Made by a program: the position numbers and the translations under genes | Part shown: positions 58,778 to 64,000 of the stretch, in pieces | Numbering within the stretch: the first letter of the stretch is position 1 | How the letters are laid out: each line of letters opens with the position of its first letter | The notes under the pieces: model-generated | The model's database searches: none | What the model was told of the DNA's origin: nothing | Seen by the model: the letters and a program-made list of their open reading frames with translations, nothing else | Origin: Streptococcus suis | Lineage (GTDB): Bacteria > Bacillota > Bacilli > Lactobacillales > Streptococcaceae | Assembly (NCBI GenBank): GCA_029593505.1 | Contig: JAKTNI010000001.1 | Span: forward strand, 478,260-542,259 | DNA length: 64,000 nt | Direction: 5' to 3'

Positions 58778-59737
58778 ATGGCTAAAAAAATTATTGGAAT
58801 TGATCTCGGAGGTACCTCTGTTAAGCTAGCGATTTTGACGATAGCAGGGGAAATTCAAGAAAAATGGTCTATTAAAACCAATATTCTTGATGAAGGAAGT
58901 CACATTGTTCCAGATATTATTGATAGTATCCGACATCATATGGACACGCATAATTTAACAAAGCATGATTTTTTAGGCATTGGCATGGGAACGCCCGGAG
59001 TGGTTGATAGCCAAGCTGGTACAGTTATCGGGGCGTATAATCTGAATTGGAAGACAGTGCAATTTGTAAAAGAACAATTTGAAACAGCACTTGATTTACC
59101 ATTTTTTATTGACAACGATGCTAATGTAGCAGCTCTTGGTGAGCAATGGGTCGGTGCAGGAAATAATAATCCAAATGTAGTCTTTATGACACTTGGAACA
59201 GGAGTTGGCGGCGGTGTCATAGCAGCAGGAAACCTCATTCGTGGTGTTCAAGGTGCAGGTGGTGAGTTGGGACATATTACTGTTGACTTTGATCAGCCAA
59301 TTGCATGTACTTGTGGTAAAAAAGGGTGTTTAGAAACAGTGGCTTCAGCAACAGGTATTGTGAACTTGACGCGCCGTTATGCACAAGAGTATGCTGGTGA
59401 TGCTAAGTTGAAACAAATGATTGATGATGGGCAAGAAGTGACAGCAAAAGATGTCTTTGACTTAGCCAAAGAAAAAGATGATTTGGCTCTGATTGTATAT
59501 CGACATTTTTCTCACTATCTTGGAGTAGCTTGTGCTAATATTGCCGCTGCTTTAAATCCCGCCTACATCGTCTTAGGAGGCGGTGTATCAGCTGCTGGAG
59601 GTTTCTTATTGGACGGTGTTCGTAAGGTATTTGAAGAAAATAGTTTTCCTCAAATTAAAGAAAGTACACAAATCGTACTTGCGACACGGGGAAACGATGC
59701 AGGAGTTCTTGGAGCAGCTTCACTTGTTATAAAATAA
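58778..59737 (+). CDS. glcK: Glucokinase, ROK family
   Basis: Phosphorylates free glucose from disaccharide breakdown. It is 319 residues: phosphate motif GIDLGGTSVKLAI, catalytic Asp in FFIDNDANVAALGE, GTGVGGGVI, and the ROK zinc signature CTCGKKGCLETVAS. GAGGAG precedes the ATG at 58778; an earlier ATG at 58757 is rejected. Possible sugar control through the upstream palindromes. Confidence 0.96.
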   Translation: MAKKIIGIDLGGTSVKLAILTIAGEIQEKWSIKTNILDEGSHIVPDIIDSIRHHMDTHNLTKHDFLGIGMGTPGVVDSQAGTVIGAYNLNWKTVQFVKEQFETALDLPFFIDNDANVAALGEQWVGAGNNNPNVVFMTLGTGVGGGVIAAGNLIRGVQGAGGELGHITVDFDQPIACTCGKKGCLETVASATGIVNLTRRYAQEYAGDAKLKQMIDDGQEVTAKDVFDLAKEKDDLALIVYRHFSHYLGVACANIAAALNPAYIVLGGGVSAAGGFLLDGVRKVFEENSFPQIKESTQIVLATRGNDAGVLGAASLVIK

Positions 59738-59744
59738 TTTAAAG

Positions 59745-59767
59745 AAAGCAGGAGGCCCCTGCTTTTT
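59745..59767 (+). terminator. Terminator after glcK
   Basis: AAAGCAGG (59745-59752) with CCTGCTTT (59758-59765), then T. Confidence 0.85.
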
Positions 59768-59871
59768 CCTATCCGCTGTGACACTAACAACCTAGATAAA
59801 TATATAGTAACATGTTATACTAATGATAGAAGTAATCTAATAAACATAAAAAATAGAAAGGATAAGCTGTT

Positions 59872-60132
59872 ATGGAAAAAATTATCTCCATTCTAAAATA
59901 TTACTATTATATTGTTTACCTGGGACTGTTGCTTTGGATAGTTTATTTTCCTATTTCTTATTATGATAGTAGAGGTACAAGTTTTATCATTGTCGCACTT
60001 GTTTTACCATTTATAGGGCTTGTTGGTTTTCTGTTTTCACTTTATTATAAAAATCTTTGGATAGGACTTCTATGTTTATTATTAATGTTAGCTTTACCAA
60101 TCACATGGTGGATTGGTGATATTTTTCGATAA
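59872..60132 (+). CDS. Small membrane protein, unknown
   Basis: An 86-residue hydrophobic protein with about three membrane segments (YYIVYLGLLLWIVYFPIS, then FIIVALVLPFIGLVGFLFSL and GLLCLLLMLALPITWWIG). A TGT-TATACT promoter near 59813-59821 and AGAAAGGATAAG support expression. Followed by a second 86-residue membrane protein 16 bases later. No family recognised. Confidence 0.7.
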   Translation: MEKIISILKYYYYIVYLGLLLWIVYFPISYYDSRGTSFIIVALVLPFIGLVGFLFSLYYKNLWIGLLCLLLMLALPITWWIGDIFR

Positions 60133-60148
60133 TAAGGAGTTATCAGTC

Positions 60149-60409
60149 ATGAAAAGAAATCATCTCGTAACCGTTCAAACAATATCGCTTATGTTAGGCT
60201 TTCTTTTTTGGATATCTATATTTTTCATAAACAGTAGTCAATGGCCATCTATCTTTACACTTTGTATTGTTTCTTTTATTGGTATGTTAATACTACCTTT
60301 TGCTATTTATACTAAACATATTCGGCATATTTTGATCAGTTTGTTCTATATACTTAGTCCTATTTCTCACTTTTATTTTGGTTTAGCTTTGATGATTATT
60401 GGACCTTAA
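60149..60409 (+). CDS. Second small membrane protein, unknown
   Basis: An 86-residue protein with three hydrophobic segments, the same length and layout as its upstream neighbour but without obvious identity. AAGGAG precedes the ATG at 60149; upstream in-frame codons overlap the neighbour and lack a ribosome site. The pair could form a complex or be a diverged duplication. Terminator at 60431. Confidence 0.7.
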   Translation: MKRNHLVTVQTISLMLGFLFWISIFFINSSQWPSIFTLCIVSFIGMLILPFAIYTKHIRHILISLFYILSPISHFYFGLALMIIGP

Positions 60410-60430
60410 ATTTTTAAATTCATTTTTTAG

Positions 60431-60455
60431 ACTCCAGTTGAAAACTGGAGTTTTC
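60431..60455 (+). terminator. Terminator before thyA
   Basis: ACTCCAGTT (60431-60439) with AACTGGAGT (60443-60451), tight loop, short T-run. Confidence 0.88.
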
Positions 60456-60465
60456 TTGGGGAACA

Positions 60466-60480
60466 TGCTATACTACATTT
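60466..60480 (+). promoter_or_regulatory. Extended -10 promoter six bases before the thyA ATG
   Basis: TGC-TATACT (TATACT 60469-60474), six bases (acattt), ATG at 60481. No Shine-Dalgarno at usable distance (a GGGGAA lies about 18 bases away, upstream of the likely start of transcription). Confidence 0.7.
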
Positions 60481-61320
60481 ATGACAAAAGCAGATATTAT
60501 TTTCAAAGAAAACATTTATAAAATAATGCAGGAGGGGGTATTATCTGAAAATGCCCGTCCACGTTATAAAGATGGCAATGTAGCTAACTCAAAGTATATC
60601 ACAGGCTCCTTTGCGGAATACGATTTGTCCAAAGGTGAATTTCCTATTACGACCTTGCGTCCAATTGCCATAAAGTCAGCAATCAAAGAAATTTTTTGGA
60701 TTTACCAAGATCAAACCAATGATTTATCTGTTTTGCAAGATAAATATGGTGTACACTATTGGGACGATTGGGAAGTTCAAGAAACAGGTACTATAGGTGA
60801 GCGTTATGGAGCAATTGTAAAAAAACATGACATTATCACAAAATTATTGAAACAGTTGGAAGAAAATCCTTGGAACCGTCGCAACGTTATCTCATTGTGG
60901 GATTATGAAGCTTTTGAACAGTCTGATGGACTGTTACCTTGCGCTTTTCAGACTATGTTTGATGTACGTCGGGTGAATGGCGAAATTTATTTGGATGCTA
61001 CTCTGACACAGCGTTCAAATGATATGCTGGTCGCTCATCATATTAATGCGATGCAGTATGTAGCACTTCAGATGATGATTGCTAAACATTTTGGTTGGAA
61101 AATTGGGAAATTTTTCTATTTTGTCAATAATCTTCACATCTACGATAATCAGTTTGAACAAGCAGAGGAATTATTGAGACGGAATCCTGCAAATGATGAG
61201 CCACGTTTGCTGTTAAATGTTCCAGATGGTACCAATTTTTTCGATATAAAACCTGAGGATTTTGAATTGGTAGACTATCACCCTGTAAAACCGCAATTAA
61301 AGTTTGATTTAGCGATATAG
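60481..61320 (+). CDS. thyA: Thymidylate synthase
   Basis: Makes dTMP from dUMP with methylenetetrahydrofolate. It is 279 residues. The active-site Cys154 is in [10 protein letters not shown], followed by [20 protein letters not shown] and [14 protein letters not shown]; the phosphate-binding Arg lies in RYGA. Complete by family comparison from MTKADIIF. The transcript is probably leaderless. dfrA (folA) is not in the window. Confidence 0.97.
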   Translation: MTKADIIFKENIYKIMQEGVLSENARPRYKDGNVANSKYITGSFAEYDLSKGEFPITTLRPIAIKSAIKEIFWIYQDQTNDLSVLQDKYGVHYWDDWEVQETGTIGERYGAIVKKHDIITKLLKQLEENPWNRRNVISLWDYEAFEQSDGLLPCAFQTMFDVRRVNGEIYLDATLTQRSNDMLVAHHINAMQYVALQMMIAKHFGWKIGKFFYFVNNLHIYDNQFEQAEELLRRNPANDEPRLLLNVPDGTNFFDIKPEDFELVDYHPVKPQLKFDLAI

Positions 61321-61573
61321 TGGATGTTAAAGTAGAAAGTATAAAATTTCTGTTTTATAATAACTATACATTTATTATGTTATAATATTCATATCATATT
61401 TGAATATAGTACTATATATTTGATTAATTCTCATAAATTTGTTATTCTAAGATGCATAATTATAGAATCTAGTTGTCTTATTTGTAGACTATTTGATATG
61501 CTGTAGACTGCGTATCAATAATAACTAGGAATATAATTGCATTTTTTATATATAAAAGGAGAATTTTATTGGG
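61321..61573 (+). promoter_or_regulatory. A/T-rich upstream region of the surface protein gene
   Basis: No gene seen. A weak TATAAAA/TTTTATA hairpin just after thyA (about 61340-61360) may end its transcript; several TATAAT-like boxes occur (around 61356, 61382) and none stands out. AAGGAGAA at 61556-61563 is the ribosome site of the next gene. Confidence 0.45.
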
Positions 61574-64000
61574 ATGAAGAAATTTACTGATAAAAAAGAA
61601 TATTTCTCACTACGTAAATTTAAACGTGGTTTAGCCTCTGTAACCATTGGAGCAACACTATTTATTAGTGTAAATGCGGTCGATATTGCAGTAAACTCTC
61701 AACAATTGACTGTACAGGCAGCAACGGTTTCTGATTATAATAATTTTAATGCGAGATGGAGTTTGACAGATCAAATAGTGGATAATTCTACTATTGCTCA
61801 AGCTTTCCAAAATAAAGCTTATAGTACTGCAAAAACAAGTATTCTTCGTAATAATGGCACAACAGTTGATGTGACAGTTTCTGTCGCACCACTTTCAGGT
61901 AATGCAGTAGGAATGAGTTTTTTGACAGATGGAGCTAATCAGTCTTCGTACATGGCAATAGCTTCGCAATTTGCAGGTAATCCTAATCCAGCTGCGATTC
62001 CAGCACTTGGCATTTATACTCATTCTCCTAAATCAACTGCTACAACTTTGGATGATATTAAAGCAAAGTTAAATGCTAATGGTTCTACAGAAATGTCAAC
62101 GATCACCTATACTTTTAGTGAACCAGTTACAGATCCAATCCTTGATCTCTCAGGAATTGGGGGGTATTCGGAGATTTCAAGTGATCGAGGAGGAGCAAGA
62201 GGTTCGTTTAATAATACTATTATTGAATTGGTTAGTTCAGACCAACCAGCAACATTAACAGGTCTTACTACAACAAACCTTACTGTTTCAGATACAACTG
62301 TGAGAGTGACCGATAGAAACACTTATTTCCGATCAGTTTTAGATGGAGATTACGGCAATCCAGGAACTCCTCTTCAAACTCCTAAATTAGTTCCAGCAGG
62401 TACTGGTACTGTACAGATTAGTGGTACTGTTACAACCGTGACCTTCAAGTTGAGTCATGATGCTGTACCATATTCAGTATTTTCAAGTGAAAAATATGGT
62501 ACAGGTAGTGCATATTTTGATAATAGAATTGATGCAACTACAAGCGGTTTCTATACTGATGGAATTAATGGTGCTAATAAATTTTGGGGTGATTTCCAAT
62601 CCTATGGTTTTGGTACCAACTTCTATAACGATGATCTCTTCCGAATGTCTGTTCGTTTGCCTGATGTCGGTAATGTAACTGTTGAACATCAAATTATTGA
62701 TGCAAATGGTAACGTAATTGGTACTCTAGAAGAAAAATCATCTGTAAAAACCAATGAAACTGTTGGTGTAGCTTATACAACAACTCCTCTGGAGGGCGAT
62801 AAGCTAGTAAAAGATGGTAAAACTTACGAGTATGTAAAAGTTGCAGATACTTCTGCACCTACAAATGGTGAAGTCAAGACTGCTACTCAACATGTAATCT
62901 ATCAGTACCGTGAAGTTAAAGGCGGCGAAGTTGTAGAAAAACACGTTATCGAAGGTACAGATACAGAATTGGTAGCAGCTGACGGAACTCCAACAGCAGC
63001 GACCGTTAAAGAAGCTGGTACACCACTTGACGAAGCTTTCTCAACACAACCAAAAGCTGATCTCCTCTATGATGCGCAAGGTAATGCTTACAAATCAAAC
63101 GGAGACACAGACGGTAAAGACAACAATGCGACAGGTAAAGTCACAGCTGATAAACAAACAGTTACCTTTGAATATGTTCCAGTAAAAGGTAGTGTTACTG
63201 TAAATTATGTCGATGAAGCCGGTAACCCAATTCCAGGTGTTGATCCTAAGACTGTGAAAGACAACGAGCCTGTCACTAAAGATGGCAATAAGTATGACAC
63301 AACTACAGAAGATTTCCGTCCTAAGACAGTAACTGCCACAGATGGTACTGAGTATGAATTAGTTGCAGAAACACCAAAAGATGGTTCAGCTGATCCAACA
63401 GGTACTGTTGAAGAAGGTACTAAGAATGTAACTTATGTTTATCGTAAGGTCGTTAAAGGCGGTGAAGTTGTAGAAAAACACGTTATCGAAGGTACAGATA
63501 CAGAATTGGTAGCAGCTGACGGAACTCCAACAGCAGCGACTGTTAAAGAAGCTGGTACACCACTTGACGAAGCTTTCTCAACACAACCAAAAGCTGATCT
63601 CCTCTATGATGCGCAAGGTAATGCTTACAAATCAAACGGAGACACAGACGGTAAAGACAACAATGCGACAGGTAAAGTCACAGCTGATAAACAAACAGTT
63701 ACCTTTGAATATGTTCCAGTAAAAGGTAGTGTTACTGTAAATTATGTCGATGAAGCCGGTAACCCAATTCCAGGTGTTGATCCTAAGACTGTGAAAGACA
63801 ACGAGCCTGTCACTAAAGATGGCAATAAGTATGACACAACTACAGAAGATTTCCGTCCTAAGACAGTAACTGCCACAGATGGTACTGAGTATGAATTAGT
63901 TGCAGAAACACCAAAAGATGGTTCAGCTGATCCAACAGGTACTGTTGAAGAAGGTACTAAGAATGTAACTTATGTTTATCGTAAGGTCGTTAAGACAGGC
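61574..64000 (+). CDS. YSIRK-signal repetitive surface protein (3' end outside window)
   Basis: Open for 809 codons to the right edge with no stop. The N-terminus carries a YSIRK-type signal (EYFSLRKFKRGLASVTIGAT) cut near VQAA. Residues about 50-360 form a non-repetitive, Gly/Thr/Asn-rich beta domain, a likely adhesin or ligand-binding head. From about 366 come MucBP-like strands (VTVEHQIIDANGNVIG), then two near-identical 179-residue repeats, each containing VEKHVIEGTDTELVAADGTP and GSVTVNYVDEAGNPIPGVDP. A sortase motif would be expected outside the window. The ATG at 61574 has AAGGAGAA upstream. The role as an adhesin is inferred. Confidence 0.9.
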   Translation, partial: MKKFTDKKEYFSLRKFKRGLASVTIGATLFISVNAVDIAVNSQQLTVQAATVSDYNNFNARWSLTDQIVDNSTIAQAFQNKAYSTAKTSILRNNGTTVDVTVSVAPLSGNAVGMSFLTDGANQSSYMAIASQFAGNPNPAAIPALGIYTHSPKSTATTLDDIKAKLNANGSTEMSTITYTFSEPVTDPILDLSGIGGYSEISSDRGGARGSFNNTIIELVSSDQPATLTGLTTTNLTVSDTTVRVTDRNTYFRSVLDGDYGNPGTPLQTPKLVPAGTGTVQISGTVTTVTFKLSHDAVPYSVFSSEKYGTGSAYFDNRIDATTSGFYTDGINGANKFWGDFQSYGFGTNFYNDDLFRMSVRLPDVGNVTVEHQIIDANGNVIGTLEEKSSVKTNETVGVAYTTTPLEGDKLVKDGKTYEYVKVADTSAPTNGEVKTATQHVIYQYREVKGGEVVEKHVIEGTDTELVAADGTPTAATVKEAGTPLDEAFSTQPKADLLYDAQGNAYKSNGDTDGKDNNATGKVTADKQTVTFEYVPVKGSVTVNYVDEAGNPIPGVDPKTVKDNEPVTKDGNKYDTTTEDFRPKTVTATDGTEYELVAETPKDGSADPTGTVEEGTKNVTYVYRKVVKGGEVVEKHVIEGTDTELVAADGTPTAATVKEAGTPLDEAFSTQPKADLLYDAQGNAYKSNGDTDGKDNNATGKVTADKQTVTFEYVPVKGSVTVNYVDEAGNPIPGVDPKTVKDNEPVTKDGNKYDTTTEDFRPKTVTATDGTEYELVAETPKDGSADPTGTVEEGTKNVTYVYRKVVKTG
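62921..63994 (+). repeat. Two tandem 537-base repeats in the surface protein gene
   Basis: Copy 1 is 62921-63457 and copy 2 is 63458-63994. I find only three differences (third-position changes in GGC/GGT, ACC/ACT and AAA/AAG), all synonymous. The six bases after copy 2 (ACAGGC) depart from the start of a third copy (GGCGGT). Confidence 0.95.

Noticed and set aside
62073..62692. Short ORFs on both strands at 62073-62258, 62107-62322, 62457-62678 and 62483-62692
   Set aside because: They are other-frame shadows of the large surface-protein gene that runs off the window.

Overview
The window is low-GC Gram-positive core chromosome from a Streptococcus, most likely Streptococcus suis or a close relative. 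This is read from protein families, gene order (cpsY-lspA-rluD; rpsP-khpA; degV-dapB-cca-ABC-F; potABCD after murB), YSIRK-type surface-protein signals and streptococcal promoters. No species-level comparison could be run. Nearly all genes lie on the + strand; only a polysaccharide deacetylase (30280-31197) is reversed. I found no rRNA, tRNA, CRISPR array, prophage or intact insertion sequence.

Layout. 1-7000: the 3' part of helicase gene pcrA, a decayed ABC-F gene, a HAD phosphatase, a lipoprotein carboxypeptidase of the LdcB/DacB type, trmFO, and a decayed WapI-like immunity gene. 7000-12700: a winged-helix (HTH_42) protein, then a compact three-gene unit (two alpha/beta-hydrolase esterases and an ATP-grasp ligase) of unknown product, which is the best candidate for an undescribed pathway, then a DUF1576 membrane protein with a small partner. 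12700-17500: cysteine desulfurase plus thiI (tRNA thiolation), the branched-chain amino acid carrier brnQ, and rplU-rpmA behind an L21 leader. 17500-21900: a GNAT protein, cpsY-lspA-rluD, a YjdM-like zinc-ribbon protein and a Pr6Pr-type membrane protein.

21900-28080 is the pyrimidine operon pyrR-pyrB-carA-carB behind a PyrR attenuator. 28100-33500: a methyltransferase, pcp, rpsP-khpA, the deacetylase, and hom-thrB. 33500-38400: murB-potABCD (peptidoglycan precursor and polyamine uptake). 38600-43376: a 1591-residue cell-wall-anchored subtilisin. 43600-49500: nth, guaC, a MATE exporter, rimM-trmD and a HisC-like aminotransferase. 49500-53200: the fructose operon fruR-fruK-fruA with a perfect catabolite-response element. 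53200-60410: DUF1149, degV, dapB, cca, ABC-F, a small membrane protein, glcK and two small membrane proteins. 60481-64000: thyA and the start of a repetitive YSIRK surface protein that runs off the window.

Most notable regulatory observations: three genes (the methyltransferase at 28129, nth at 43592, thyA at 60481) have an extended -10 box exactly six bases before their ATG and no ribosome binding site, so they look leaderless. fruR appears to start at an AUA codon under a strong Shine-Dalgarno. The esterase/ATP-grasp unit and the subtilisin share related dyad-symmetric motifs upstream. L27 keeps its Prp-type N-terminal extension although no prp gene lies between rplU and rpmA.
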